Notes: generated by a model not told the origin, from the letters alone. DNA of 45,169 bases from Allofranklinella schreckenbergeri (GCF_003703475.1 NZ_RDQM01000017.1:1-45169), one strand, 5' to 3'; shown: positions 8,038-17,396, counted from the first letter of the stretch. Program-made: numbers and translations.

Positions 8038-8996
8038 CGACGCCTGCCATGACAACACCACCGCCCTCCCTCGACACCCTGCGCGGCGCCTTGCTGGGCC
8101 TGGCGCTGGGCGACACCCTGGGCGCGCCGCATGAGGGCGGCTGGCTGGCGCGAGGCCTGTGGCTGGCGCTGGGCCGCACGCCGCAAGGGCTGCGCCGCTT
8201 TACCGACGACACACAAATGAGCCTGGATGTAGCCGAATCCCTGCTGGCTTGCTCCGGCTTGGATCAGGATGATTTGGCGCGGCGCTTTGCCGCCAGCTAC
8301 CAATGGCGGCGCGGTTATGGGCCGGGCGCGGCGCGGCTGCTGCGCCGCATCCGTGCGGGCATGCCTTGGCGTCAGGCCAGTCGCAGCGTGTACGCCCAAG
8401 GCTCATGGGGCAACGGCGCGGCCATGCGGGCAGCGGTGCTGGCGTTGTGGCCTTACGCCAGCCTGGACGAGGTGCAGCACGCGGCCCGGCAGCAGGCCGA
8501 AATCACCCACGCACACCCGCAAGGCATTGCGGGTGCGGTGCTGATAGCCGTCGCCACGCGTGCGTTGATGGCACCGCAAGCGAACGCTGCGCAGGTGCTG
8601 GCGGCGGTGCAAGCGCATGTGGATGAACCGGCTTTCGTCCCTGCCCTGCAGCAGGCCGCGCAATGGCTGGAGCGGCAGCGCACGCAGGGCGATGCGCCTG
8701 ATGCGCACACCGTGGCGCGCACGCTGGGCAATGGCATCACCGCGCGCAGCTCTTGCGTGACGGCGCTGTATCTGGCCCTGCGCCACCTGGAGCAAGACTT
8801 TGATGCGCTGATGCGCTTTGCCATCGCCTGCGGTGGGGATGTGGACACCATTGCCGCCATGGCGGGCGCGCTGTGGGGCGCGCACCGTGGCGGTGCGGCT
8901 TTGCCTGCGCTGGAGCTGGAGCAACAGGCGCGGCTGGAGGGCGTGGCCGCACAACTGCACGCACGCTGGCTGCAAGCGCACAAGGCCGCCGCATGA
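8034..8996 (+). CDS. ADP-ribosylglycohydrolase family protein (DraG-like)
   Basis: This 320-residue protein of the DraG/ARH family has the metal-binding signatures [31 protein letters not shown] and [17 protein letters not shown]. All di-metal Asp/Thr ligands appear present, so it should be active. Family members remove ADP-ribose from proteins or small molecules. The GTG at 8034 overlaps the pxpA stop by 4 bp, and an ATG at 8049 is an alternative. Its position inside the 5-oxoprolinase operon is unusual. It could act on a modified protein of the pathway or on a small N-glycoside, but nothing in the sequence decides this. Confidence 0.9.
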   Translation: MTTPAMTTPPPSLDTLRGALLGLALGDTLGAPHEGGWLARGLWLALGRTPQGLRRFTDDTQMSLDVAESLLACSGLDQDDLARRFAASYQWRRGYGPGAARLLRRIRAGMPWRQASRSVYAQGSWGNGAAMRAAVLALWPYASLDEVQHAARQQAEITHAHPQGIAGAVLIAVATRALMAPQANAAQVLAAVQAHVDEPAFVPALQQAAQWLERQRTQGDAPDAHTVARTLGNGITARSSCVTALYLALRHLEQDFDALMRFAIACGGDVDTIAAMAGALWGAHRGGAALPALELEQQARLEGVAAQLHARWLQAHKAAA

Positions 8997-9039
8997 TTTT
9001 TCTATCCCGACCGACCCGATTCCAATCCTTGTCACGCCT

Positions 9040-10818
9040 ATGACGACGCCACCCTCTTTTTTGCGCAGCCTGCCCGCGGGCGACGCCGCCTGGCTGATGG
9101 AACTGCCCGATCTGCCGCAGGCCTTGGCCTTGTTCGAGGCTGTGCAGGCTGCCCGCCAGAGCGCGCTCGCGCCAGACGCCACGCGCCCTGCCATGCCGCA
9201 TGCCGATGCGCTGCGCGCCATCCACACCCTGGTGCCTGCCGCACGCACGGTGCTGGTGGAGTTCGCCCCGCACGCCGCCAGCGCGCAACAAGTGCTGGCT
9301 GCCGTGCGCCACATTGCCCGGATAAGCGCCCAAATCAGTGCCCAGGCAATGCCAGGCGGGCAGGGCGGGGCGGGAGGGCAGGCCCGGCGCGTTGAAATCC
9401 CCGTGCATTACGAGGGCGAAGACCTTGAAGCCCTGGCTGCGCACCTGCGCATCAGCCGCGCCGAGCTGATCGAGCGCCACACCGGATGCGATTACCACGC
9501 CGCCTTTGCCGGTTTTGCGCCTGGCTTTGTCTATCTCAGCGGCGGCCATCCGTGTTTCACCCAGGTGCCCCGGCTGGCTACGCCACGCACACGCGTGCCC
9601 GCTGGCTCCGTCGCTTTGGCGGGCGATTTCAGCGCCGTGTACCCCAAGGACAGCCCCGGCGGCTGGCAACTCATCGGCACCACGCCCTTGCAGATGTGGG
9701 ACTTGCAGCGCGCCGAGCCCGCGCTGATGCAGCCGGGCTTTCGCGTGCGCTTTGTTGATCTGGCCCAGAGGCCGCGCCATATCAGCCTGCCAGCGGCTAC
9801 GGCCACTGCTTCCGCCCCCGCGCCCGTTTCCTCAGCCCAGGCTGCAACGCCCACTCAGGTTCAAGGCGAAAGCGCTGCCGCATCCCTGCACATCATGGCC
9901 CCCGGCCTGCAAACCCTGGTGCAAGACGGCGGCCGCCGTGGCATGACGGGCATGGGCGTCTCCGCCAGCGGCGCGCTCGATGGCGCGGCCATGCGTGCGG
10001 CCAACCGCTGCGTGGGCAACCCCAGCGACGCGCCCGTGCTGGAAAACACCCTGGGCCTGCTGCGCCTGCGCTGCCAGGGGCGGGCCGTGGCCGCCGTCAC
10101 CGGCGCTTGCACCGTGCTGCGCATCACCACCGCCAGCGGCGCACAACTGCACCCGGCCTTGTACGAAGCCTTTGCGCTGGACGATGGCGATGTGCTGGAG
10201 CTGGCCGCACCTACCGCCGGGCTGCGCTGCTACGTTGCTGTGCGAGGCGGCCTGGGCGTGCCCCCGGTGCTGGGCAGCGCCGCCACCGATACGCTCGCGG
10301 ATATTGGCCCTGCGCCCTTGGCGGCGGGCGATGTCTTGCCCGTGGGGCAGGCCATCGCCGCCGCTGCGTTGCGCCCTGTTACGGCCGATGCCGTGGCCGC
10401 TGAATGCGCCGCCCACCTGCCCCGACCGGGGCAGGAAGTGATGCTGGACGTATGCCTTGGCCCGCGTGACGATTGGTTCGCACCCCAGGCCCTGGCCTTG
10501 CTGACGCAACAGCGTTGGCAGGCCACGCCCCAATCCAACCGCGTCGGCATTCGCTTGCAAGGCCAAACGCCCCTGCCACGCGCCCAGGCGTATGCCAGCG
10601 CTGAGCTGCCCAGCGAGGGCACGCCCAGCGGCGCGCTGCAAGTGCCCGCCAGCGGCCAGCCCGTGCTGTTTCTGGCCGATCACCCTTTGACGGGCGGCTA
10701 TCCCGTCATCGCCGTGCTGGCGCGCCATCACCTGGATCTTGCCGCCCAAGTGCCTCCCGGCGCGTGGCTGCGGTTTCGCCCGCTGCCGTGCGGCAAGGGC
10801 GAGGCCGATCTCGCCTGA
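9040..10818 (+). CDS. pxpBC: 5-oxoprolinase subunits B and C, fused (KipI-KipA type)
   Basis: A single 592-residue protein joins PxpB and PxpC, which are separate in E. coli. The N-terminal half is KipI/allophanate hydrolase subunit 1-like (FAGFAPGFVYLSGGHP, then VALAGDFSAVYPKDSPGGWQ). An Ala/Pro/Gln-rich linker follows at about residues 250-285. The C-terminal half is KipA-like (PGLQTLVQDGGRRGMTGMG, then SASGALDGAAMRAANRCVGN, AELPSEGTPSGALQVP and ADHPLTGGYPVIAVLA). The ATG at 9040 comes 43 bp after the previous gene and has little ribosome site. With PxpA it forms the ATP-dependent 5-oxoprolinase. Confidence 0.92.
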   Translation: MTTPPSFLRSLPAGDAAWLMELPDLPQALALFEAVQAARQSALAPDATRPAMPHADALRAIHTLVPAARTVLVEFAPHAASAQQVLAAVRHIARISAQISAQAMPGGQGGAGGQARRVEIPVHYEGEDLEALAAHLRISRAELIERHTGCDYHAAFAGFAPGFVYLSGGHPCFTQVPRLATPRTRVPAGSVALAGDFSAVYPKDSPGGWQLIGTTPLQMWDLQRAEPALMQPGFRVRFVDLAQRPRHISLPAATATASAPAPVSSAQAATPTQVQGESAAASLHIMAPGLQTLVQDGGRRGMTGMGVSASGALDGAAMRAANRCVGNPSDAPVLENTLGLLRLRCQGRAVAAVTGACTVLRITTASGAQLHPALYEAFALDDGDVLELAAPTAGLRCYVAVRGGLGVPPVLGSAATDTLADIGPAPLAAGDVLPVGQAIAAAALRPVTADAVAAECAAHLPRPGQEVMLDVCLGPRDDWFAPQALALLTQQRWQATPQSNRVGIRLQGQTPLPRAQAYASAELPSEGTPSGALQVPASGQPVLFLADHPLTGGYPVIAVLARHHLDLAAQVPPGAWLRFRPLPCGKGEADLA

Positions 10819-10850
10819 CCTCACCAACTCTCCCACTCAAAGTCTTTTTC

Positions 10851-11102
10851 ATGATGACCAAAGTTTTGATTGCCAACCGGGGCGAAAACACCTGTGTTTC
10901 GTCAAATTGGCGTGATGCGCGCAGCGCATGCGGCGATCTCGCCCTTCCCAAGGCTGTTAGTTGAAAGCCCGTTTCCATGATTACCAAAGTTCTCATTGCC
11001 AATAGGGGCGAAAACACCTGTGTTTCACCAAATCGGCGTGATGCGCGCAGCGCATGCGGCGATCTCGCCCCTCCCAAGGCTGTTAGTTGAAAGCCCGTTT
11101 CC
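10851..11102 (+). repeat. Two tandem 126-bp units duplicating the start of the biotin carboxylase gene
   Basis: Units at 10851-10976 and 10977-11102 differ at about 9 of 126 positions by my count. Each begins with the first ~35 bp of the downstream gene (ATG..ACCAAAGTT..GCCAA..GGGGCGA). It then breaks into a palindromic insert and ends with CCCAAGGCTGTTAGTTGAAAGCCCGTTTCC. The true gene follows at 11103. Each insert has two small perfect hairpins (AAACAC/GTGTTT and ATGCGC/GCGCAT). Each also has CGGCGATCTCGCCC, the exact inverse of codons 11-15 of the real gene. Each unit would encode a ~38-residue dead-end peptide starting [12 protein letters not shown] or [12 protein letters not shown]. Confidence 0.9.
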
Positions 11103-12863
11103 ATGATTACCAAAGTTCTCATTGCCAATAGGGGCGAGATCGCCGTCCGCATTGCGCGCGCCTGCGCCGATTACGGCGTGGCCTCGGTGGCGGTGTATGC
11201 CGATGCCGACCGTGATGCCCTGCACGTGCGCATGGCCGATGAAGCCTGGGCGCTGGAGGGCGAGCGCGCCGCTGATACCTATTTGCGCATCGACAAGCTG
11301 CTGGACATCGCCCGCCGCAGCGGCGCCGATGCCGTGCATCCCGGCTACGGCTTTCTCTCCGAGCGCGCCGAATTCGCCCGCGCCGTGCAGCAGGCTGGCC
11401 TGGCCTGGATCGGACCCGATCCGGCCACCATCGAAGCCCTGGGCGACAAAGTCGCTGCCCGCAAAATCGCCCAACAAGCGGGCGCCCCCCTGGTGGCGGG
11501 CACGACCGATCCCGTGCAAAGCGCCGACGAAGCGCTGGCCTTTGCCCGCCAGCACGGCCTGCCCATTGCCATCAAGGCCGCTTTTGGCGGCGGCGGGCGC
11601 GGTCTGAAAGTCGCCTGGCAACTTGACGAAGTGGCCGAGCTGTACGAATCCGCCGTGCGCGAAGCCGCCGCCGCTTTTGGCCGGGGCGAGTGCTTTATCG
11701 AGCAGTTTCTGGATCGCCCGCGCCACATCGAAGCCCAGGTCATCGCCGACCGCCACGGCAACGTCCTCGTGCTGGGCACGCGCGACTGCTCCTTGCAGCG
11801 GCGCAACCAAAAGTTGGTGGAAGAAGCGCCCGCCCCCTTCCTCTCCGACGCGCAGCGCCAGCGCATCCACCAAGCCGCGCGCGCCATCTGCGTGCAGGCC
11901 GCCTACGTCGGCGCGGGCACGGTGGAATTCCTGCTCAGCCGCGACGGGCACATCTCCTTTCTGGAAGTCAACACCCGGCTGCAAGTCGAGCACCCCGTCA
12001 CCGAGGAAGTCTTCGGCATCGATTTGGTGCAAGAGCAATTGCGCGTGGCCGATGGCCTGCCGCTGTCGGTCACCGAAACGCCCGCGCCGCGTGGCCACAG
12101 CATCGAGTTCCGCCTCAATGCCGAAGACCCAGGGCGCGGCTACCTGCCCACGCCTGGGCGCATTACGCGCTTTGACATGCCCGCAGGCCCCGGCGTGCGC
12201 GTGGACAGCGGCGTGAGCGCCGACTCCCTCGTGCCCGGCAGCTTCGACTCGCTCATGGCCAAGCTCATCGTCACCGGCCGCACCCGCGCCCAGGCGCTGC
12301 AACGCGCGCGCCGCGCCCTGGCCGAATGCCACATTGAAGGCGTGGCCAGCGTCCTGCCTTTTCACCGCGCTTTGCTGGACGAGGGCGATTTCACCAACGC
12401 CGAGGCGCTGCGCGTGCACACCCGCTGGATCGAAACCGAATTTGCGCCGCGCGTTGCCATGGTCCCCCGGCCCGAACCCGCCAGCGCCCTGGCCTGGCAG
12501 CACACCTGGATCGAAATCGACGGCCAGCGCCGCCGCTTGGGCTTGCCTGCGCAATGGCTGGGGGCGTTGAGCGCGCCCGGTGCATGGGGGGCGCCAGGGG
12601 ACGCAGAGGCTGCGAGCGCCGCGCCGCCTGCACCCGCTGCGCAAGCCGACGCCAACGCCATCACCGCGCCGCTGACGGGCAGCTTATTGGCCTGGAAAGC
12701 CGAGCCAGGCCAGGCCGTCGAAGCCGGGCAAACCGTGGCGGTGATGGAAGCCATGAAGATGGAAGTTGCCATCCCCGCCCCCCGCGCGGGCCGCCTGCAT
12801 CCGCTGGTGGAGGCGGGCAGCGCGTTGCATGCAGGCGATGCGCTGGCGCGGCTGGAGGATTGA
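11103..12863 (+). CDS. Biotin carboxylase fused to a biotin carboxyl carrier domain
   Basis: This 586-residue protein has a full biotin carboxylase N-terminal part: [20 protein letters not shown], the ATP-grasp glycine loop [12 protein letters not shown], and [20 protein letters not shown] with the catalytic Glu and Arg. The biotinyl domain at the C-terminus carries EAMKMEV with the lysine that takes biotin. An Ala/Pro-rich linker lies near residue 500. It resembles alpha subunits of acyl-CoA carboxylases, but no carboxyltransferase gene is in view. It ends the pxp operon, as biotin-carboxylase genes often do near pxp/urea-amidolyase genes. Two tandem truncated copies of its own start lie directly upstream and may affect its expression. 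Confidence 0.92.
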   Translation: MITKVLIANRGEIAVRIARACADYGVASVAVYADADRDALHVRMADEAWALEGERAADTYLRIDKLLDIARRSGADAVHPGYGFLSERAEFARAVQQAGLAWIGPDPATIEALGDKVAARKIAQQAGAPLVAGTTDPVQSADEALAFARQHGLPIAIKAAFGGGGRGLKVAWQLDEVAELYESAVREAAAAFGRGECFIEQFLDRPRHIEAQVIADRHGNVLVLGTRDCSLQRRNQKLVEEAPAPFLSDAQRQRIHQAARAICVQAAYVGAGTVEFLLSRDGHISFLEVNTRLQVEHPVTEEVFGIDLVQEQLRVADGLPLSVTETPAPRGHSIEFRLNAEDPGRGYLPTPGRITRFDMPAGPGVRVDSGVSADSLVPGSFDSLMAKLIVTGRTRAQALQRARRALAECHIEGVASVLPFHRALLDEGDFTNAEALRVHTRWIETEFAPRVAMVPRPEPASALAWQHTWIEIDGQRRRLGLPAQWLGALSAPGAWGAPGDAEAASAAPPAPAAQADANAITAPLTGSLLAWKAEPGQAVEAGQTVAVMEAMKMEVAIPAPRAGRLHPLVEAGSALHAGDALARLED

Positions 12864-12928
12864 ATACCTGCTGCGCCCCTGCGCAGCGTGCAGGAGGGTA
12901 GGGGCAAAGCAGGCGTCAATGTGCTTAT

Positions 12929-13007
12929 TTTTTCAAATCAAAAAGAAATAAAATACCTTTATTTCGGCATGATGATATTAAAATCAATTTTATTTTGATC
13001 GATAAAT
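12929..13007 (-). repeat. AT-rich palindromic intergenic repeat, copy 3
   Basis: The core reads on the minus strand (TTTCGGCATGATGAT on plus). The left end is TTTCAAATCAAAAAGAAATA and the right end is TTTTGATCGATAAA. It lies about 65 bp after the biotin carboxylase stop, between convergent genes. Confidence 0.8.
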
Positions 13008-13048
13008 AATAGAGGCGCAGGCGTGCGCCTGCCCCGCAAGCGCTGGCA

Positions 13049-13087
13049 GCAAAACACAACAAGCGCCACGGCTGAGGTGGCGCTTGT
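13049..13087 (-). terminator. Terminator of the acyl-CoA synthetase gene
   Basis: An 11-bp perfect stem ACAAGCGCCAC (13059-13069) pairs with 13077-13087 around a 7-nt loop, followed on the minus strand by TGTGTTTTG. It lies about 50 bp past the stop codon of the minus-strand synthetase gene. Confidence 0.7.
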
Positions 13088-13138
13088 CGGGTTCACGCAG
13101 CGTGCGTGCGAGGGAGTTTCAGAGCGTCTTACAGGCGC

Positions 13139-14698
13139 TTACAGATAGTCTTTGCGCAGGCGGCGCTTGAGCAGCTTGCCGCTGGGGTTCTTGGGCAGGC
13201 TGTCGGCAAAGACCACGCGCTTGGGCGCCTTGAAGTGCGCCATGTGGGCGTTGCAGAAGTCGATGACCTGCTGCTCGCTCAGCTCGGCGCCGTCCTTGCG
13301 CACCACCACGGCGGTGACAGCCTCCACCCACTTCGGGTCGGGCAGGCCGATCACGGCCACTTCGCTGACTTCGGGCATGCGGTAGATCATTTCCTCCACC
13401 TCGCGGCTGGCCACGTTTTCGCCGCCGGTCTTGATCATGTCCTTCTTGCGGTCAACGACGCTGATGTAGCCCTCCTCATCAATCGTGGCCAGATCGCCCG
13501 AGTGGAACCAGCCGCCTTCGAACGCGGCGGCGGTGCGCTCCTCATCCTTGAAGTAGCCCAGCATCAGGTGCGGCGAGCGGTGCACGATCTCGCCCACCTC
13601 GCCCACGGGCACGTCCTGCATGTCGTCATCGACCACGCGGGTTTCCACATTCAGCACCGGGCGGCCGCAGGAGCCGGGTTTGCGCAACTGGTCCTCAGGG
13701 CCGAGGATGGTGGCCAGCGGCGCGATTTCGGTCTGGCCGTACAGGTTCCACAGCCGCACATCGGGCAGGCGGCGCGCCATTTCCTTCATCACCTCCACCG
13801 GCATGATGGAAGCGCCGTAATAGCCCTTGGCCAGCTTGGACAGGTCGGTCTGGTCAAACAGCGGCGAGCGCAGCAGCGCAATCCACACCGTGGGCGGAGC
13901 GAAGAAGCTGGTGATGCCATGGCGCGCCATCATGGGCAGCAGGCTATCGGGCGTTGGCTTGGAGGTGATGATGTTGGTGCAGCCCATGTAAACGGCTGGG
14001 CCGAGGAACACATCCAACTGCGCGCAGTGGTACAGCGGCAGCGCGTGCAGCAGCACGTCATCCTGGGCAATGGCGGCGTTGTTCACGCAGCTCACGTATT
14101 GCCACAGCACGGCATCGTGCGTGAGCATGGCGCCCTTGGGGCTGGATTCGGTGCCGCTGGTGTAGACGATTTGCAGCAGCCCGTCGCTGGTGGGGCCTGC
14201 GTCCTCAGGCAGTGGGTCGGTGCAGGCGGCCAGCTCGTCCAGCGTGGTCATGCCGGCCACAGGCTCGCCCGGGTCTTCGGCGGGCAGCCAGAGGAAGTGT
14301 TCGACTTGCGTATCGAGCTTGGCGGCTGCCTGGGCCAGCTTGGCCATGTTGTTGTCGGTGGCCAGCCAGCGCGCTTCGGCATGGCGCAGGATATAGGCCA
14401 CCTCATCAGCGGTGAGCATGAAGTTGATCGGCACCAGCACCGCGCCCAGGCGCGCCAGCGCAAAGCGCAGCGCCACAAAGCCATGCGAGTTGCGTGCCAG
14501 CACCGCGACCGTGTCGCCCGTGGCCACGCCACGCTGCGCCAGCCCTGCGGCTATCCGGGTGACCAGCGCGTCAAACTCCGCGTAGCTCCAGCGCACATCG
14601 CCGCAGATCACCGCGGTTTTCTCAGGCAAGCGCAGTGCCGTGCGGCGCAAGATATCGGCAACGCTTTGGCGACGGACGATAGGGGGCAGGGTGGACAT
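13139..14698 (-). CDS. AMP-dependent acyl-CoA synthetase/ligase
   Basis: This 519-residue ANL-superfamily enzyme activates a carboxylic acid to the acyl-AMP and then the CoA thioester. Motifs in order are YTSGTESSPKGAMLTH (phosphate loop), LYGQTEIAP, WFHSGDLATIDEEGYI, DRKKDMIKTGGENV and PKNPSGKLLKRRLR with the C-terminal catalytic lysine. The start at 14698 has AAGGAGA in front, and the open frame upstream (to 14770) is not needed. It resembles medium/long-chain fatty-acyl-CoA synthetases, but the substrate cannot be told. It is a single-gene unit, convergent with the pxp operon. Confidence 0.92.
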   Translation of the reverse strand: MSTLPPIVRRQSVADILRRTALRLPEKTAVICGDVRWSYAEFDALVTRIAAGLAQRGVATGDTVAVLARNSHGFVALRFALARLGAVLVPINFMLTADEVAYILRHAEARWLATDNNMAKLAQAAAKLDTQVEHFLWLPAEDPGEPVAGMTTLDELAACTDPLPEDAGPTSDGLLQIVYTSGTESSPKGAMLTHDAVLWQYVSCVNNAAIAQDDVLLHALPLYHCAQLDVFLGPAVYMGCTNIITSKPTPDSLLPMMARHGITSFFAPPTVWIALLRSPLFDQTDLSKLAKGYYGASIMPVEVMKEMARRLPDVRLWNLYGQTEIAPLATILGPEDQLRKPGSCGRPVLNVETRVVDDDMQDVPVGEVGEIVHRSPHLMLGYFKDEERTAAAFEGGWFHSGDLATIDEEGYISVVDRKKDMIKTGGENVASREVEEMIYRMPEVSEVAVIGLPDPKWVEAVTAVVVRKDGAELSEQQVIDFCNAHMAHFKAPKRVVFADSLPKNPSGKLLKRRLRKDYL

Positions 14699-15117
14699 GG
14701 TTGCGATCTCCTTGGTTGGGGGTTGGCAGGCAATGTGCCCTGCGGGGGCATTTCTCTGCTCAACCTCCACTTATGCGTTGACGGGTTGGAGTCCCCATGC
14801 CATCAGCGCTTGGGGCGTTGGTTGTGCGAGGAGAGAAAAACGGTGCAGAGCCTGAGGATCAACGGTGCGCCGCGCCTGCCAGCGCTGCGCCCGTGCTTTG
14901 GATTATGGGAGAGCGACGCGGCGCAGGCCGCGCTCTTGCCGCCCAGCGCCAGCCAGGTTGCTTGGAAGGCAGAGCCGGCAACCTCAGGCCCTGAGATCCT
15001 TCCGCAAGCTCGCTGCGTTGCCACGCTTGCCAAGGCAGCCAGCCTTGGCAAGCGTGTCGCCTTGCGATCACACGGTTTTGGGGCCAGTGCGGGGGTGCGC
15101 AAAGTGCATCACACGCT
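14699..15117. other. 419-bp intergenic stretch without a recognisable gene
   Basis: Between the synthetase start and the ygfZ stop I find no credible gene on either strand. The open frames there are short or antisense continuations. The left ~70 bp carry the synthetase ribosome site and presumably its promoter. The right part holds a 15-bp perfect hairpin (15022-15056), and an IS-end-like sequence (15097-15121) runs into the ygfZ stop. Confidence 0.6.
15022..15056 (-). terminator. 15-bp perfect hairpin downstream of ygfZ
   Basis: CACGCTTGCCAAGGC (15022-15036) pairs perfectly with 15042-15056 around a 5-nt loop. It lies about 60 bp past the ygfZ stop. No T-run follows on either strand, so it is not a standard intrinsic terminator. 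It could stabilise the mRNA end or be a remnant of a mobile sequence. Confidence 0.5.
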
Positions 15118-16179
15118 CTAAATATCTTCCAGCAAAGGGTAGGGCACGGCGTCAAGGCGAAGGGCCAGGGCTTGCCCGCCGTGCAGCCAGTGCACCGGCT
15201 CTTGTGCATGGGCGATCTTGAGCGAGACGATGGCGGCAAACGGCGCAGGCTGCCCGGCGCCGGGCTGGCTTTGCCCAGGTTGGGGCTGTGCAGGCTGGGG
15301 TTGCCATGCGGCTTGCACCAGCACGCCGCAGGGCTGCTGCGGATCCGATGGGGTGAAGATTTCCGTGCCCGGCTCGGGCAGGTGCGTCGCCAGCCCTTGG
15401 GCCAGGTAGGCGCGGCGCTTGATTGCGCCCCGGAACTGGCTGCGCGCTACCACCTCCTGGCCGGGGTAGCAGCCTTTTTTGAAGTTCACGCCGCCGATGG
15501 ATTCGTAATTGAGCATTTGCGGCACGAACTGATCGACCACGCCCTGGCTGATGGTGGCGATGCCGGAGGCCGCCTCGGACCAGGCCCAAACGGCGGCGTC
15601 GGTATCGGGGGGGAGGGCTTGGGCGTCTGCTGCGGCGCTGATCCAAAGGGCACGTGCGCTCTGGCCAGCCGGGTAAAGGCCGATCAGCCAGGCCGCCCCG
15701 CTGGCGGTCTGATCCGTCGTGCCCGTTGCTGCGTCAGGCGCAGGCCCGGCCACGGCGGCGGCGCTGGCAACAGCTTGCCAGGGCTGCAAGGGCAGGGCGC
15801 TGGCGGCGCTGCCCGCCCAGATCGGCAGCGCCGCCGCCGTGGCGATGGCGTCGCCCATCAGCCCGCGCAGGCGCCATTGCGCGCTGGCGTCGCTGATGCG
15901 GACTTTGGCGCGCAGCACGTACATCGACAGGCGTTTGTGCACCGCCGCCAGCACGCTGCGGTGCGCCAGCAGCAGCACATCGCTGGCGCCGTAGCGCACG
16001 CCGATAAAGCTCGCCTGCATGCGCCCTTTGGGGCTGAGAAAGGCGGCCAGGCGTGCGGCGTCGTGCTTGAGCAAGGCGAAATCGTTGCTGAGCTGGCGGT
16101 GCAAGAAATCCAGCGCATCGGCGCCGCTGACGTGCAGGACGCCCAAATCGTCGATAGGGGTGATGGCGTTGAGTGACAT
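15118..16179 (-). CDS. ygfZ: YgfZ, folate-binding Fe-S cluster repair protein
   Basis: This 353-residue protein is related to the glycine-cleavage T protein and helps maintain some Fe-S enzymes using a folate. The signature KGCYPGQE, with its conserved Cys, follows NYESIGGVNF, and GAIKRRAYLAQGL comes after. The N-terminus MSLNAITPIDDLGVLHVSGA, then DALDFLHRQLSNDF, also fits the family. The start at 16179 is chosen by homology because there is no good ribosome site. The frame is open upstream to 16257. It is divergent from mltG. A stretch near residues 155-185 is Ala-rich and low in complexity. Confidence 0.92.
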   Translation of the reverse strand: MSLNAITPIDDLGVLHVSGADALDFLHRQLSNDFALLKHDAARLAAFLSPKGRMQASFIGVRYGASDVLLLAHRSVLAAVHKRLSMYVLRAKVRISDASAQWRLRGLMGDAIATAAALPIWAGSAASALPLQPWQAVASAAAVAGPAPDAATGTTDQTASGAAWLIGLYPAGQSARALWISAAADAQALPPDTDAAVWAWSEAASGIATISQGVVDQFVPQMLNYESIGGVNFKKGCYPGQEVVARSQFRGAIKRRAYLAQGLATHLPEPGTEIFTPSDPQQPCGVLVQAAWQPQPAQPQPGQSQPGAGQPAPFAAIVSLKIAHAQEPVHWLHGGQALALRLDAVPYPLLEDI

Positions 16180-16361
16180 GGGGGGAAGGCTTGGATGAAG
16201 CGGCGCGCGCCGCGCCGGGTGCGCTTTGAGCAGGCTTTTGCAGCGTGCAAAAAACAAGCGCCAGAACCGCGTTGGCGATGCCCGGCAAGGGGCGCTGGCG
16301 CAGGCGGGGGCAACAGGGGATTCGTGCTATCGTGCGCGCCTTTTGGCCACGGCGGCTGCCT

Positions 16362-17396
16362 ATGGCGCGCGCCGTTTTTACCAGAGGAATAGTCGTTTTG
16401 CTGCGCAGATTGTTGTTGCTCCTGTTGCTCGTGCTGGTATTGGCTGGCGCGGCGCTGGGCTATGGGTGGTGGTGGCGGATGCAACCGCTGGAGATTGCGC
16501 CATCGCCCGCCGAGGTGACGATTGCGCGCGGCGCTTCCGCCAAAACCGTGGCGCAGACGCTGGTGGCCGCAGGCGTGTTCGACGTGCCCGTGCAAGGGCT
16601 GTATGCCTGGCTGCGCCTTTCGGGCCAGGGCAGCCAGGTCAAGGCCGGTTATTACGAATTCGCATCCGGTGACACGCCCGCGCAGGTGATGCAGCGCCTG
16701 ATCAAAGGCGAGCAAAGCCTCAAATCCATCACCTTCGTCGAGGGCTGGACGTTCGCGCAAATGCGCCAGTTGCTCGCCCAGCAGCCGCTGGCGCACGAAA
16801 CCCGGGGCCTGAGCGATGCGCAGGTGATGGAAAAACTCGGCCGCCAGGGCGTGCACCCCGAGGGGCGCTTCTTCCCCGATACCTATTTGTATGCCAAGGG
16901 CAGCAGCGATTTGGCCGTGCTCAAACAATCGCTGGAGGCGATGGAGCGCATGCTCGAAGCCGCCTGGCAGCAGCGCGAGCGCAGCCTGCCGCTGAAAACG
17001 CCCGATGAGGCGCTGATCCTGGCCAGCATCGTGGAAAAAGAAACCGGCCGCGACAGCGACCGCCGCCGCATTGCGGGCGTATTCGTCAACCGCCTCAACA
17101 AAGGCATGCTGCTGCAAACCGATCCCACCGTCATCTACGGCCTGGGCCAGCAGTTCGATGGCCGCTTGCGCAAGCGCCACCTGCAAACCGATACGCCCTG
17201 GAACACCTACACCCGCGCCGGCCTGCCGCCCACGCCCATTGCCATGCCCGGGCGGGCCTCGCTGCTGGCGGCGGTGCAGCCGGAGAAAACCACGGCGTAC
17301 TACTTCGTGGCGCGCGGCGATGGCTCCAGCGAATTCAGCGAAACCCTGCAACAGCACAACCGCGCGGTAGATCGTTACATCAGGGGCAAACCATGA
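16362..17396 (+). CDS. mltG: Endolytic murein transglycosylase MltG (YceG-like)
   Basis: This inner-membrane enzyme cuts nascent glycan strands. A single N-terminal membrane helix ([20 protein letters not shown]) is followed by a LysM-like region and the YceG catalytic domain. The active-site Glu lies in [20 protein letters not shown], and DPTVIYGLG and [19 protein letters not shown] follow. The ATG at 16362 gives 344 residues but has no ribosome site. A TTG at 16398 preceded by AGAGGAAT would give 332 and is a real alternative. Its stop overlaps the tmk start (ATGA), so the two are coupled. Confidence 0.93.
   Translation: MARAVFTRGIVVLLRRLLLLLLLVLVLAGAALGYGWWWRMQPLEIAPSPAEVTIARGASAKTVAQTLVAAGVFDVPVQGLYAWLRLSGQGSQVKAGYYEFASGDTPAQVMQRLIKGEQSLKSITFVEGWTFAQMRQLLAQQPLAHETRGLSDAQVMEKLGRQGVHPEGRFFPDTYLYAKGSSDLAVLKQSLEAMERMLEAAWQQRERSLPLKTPDEALILASIVEKETGRDSDRRRIAGVFVNRLNKGMLLQTDPTVIYGLGQQFDGRLRKRHLQTDTPWNTYTRAGLPPTPIAMPGRASLLAAVQPEKTTAYYFVARGDGSSEFSETLQQHNRAVDRYIRGKP

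Noticed and set aside
15022-15056. CRISPR-like repeat
   Set aside because: It is a single hairpin with no regularly spaced repeats. No CRISPR array or cas gene was seen in the window.
13106-15121. Long plus-strand frame opposite the acyl-CoA synthetase
   Set aside because: The synthetase on the minus strand has every expected motif; this frame has none.
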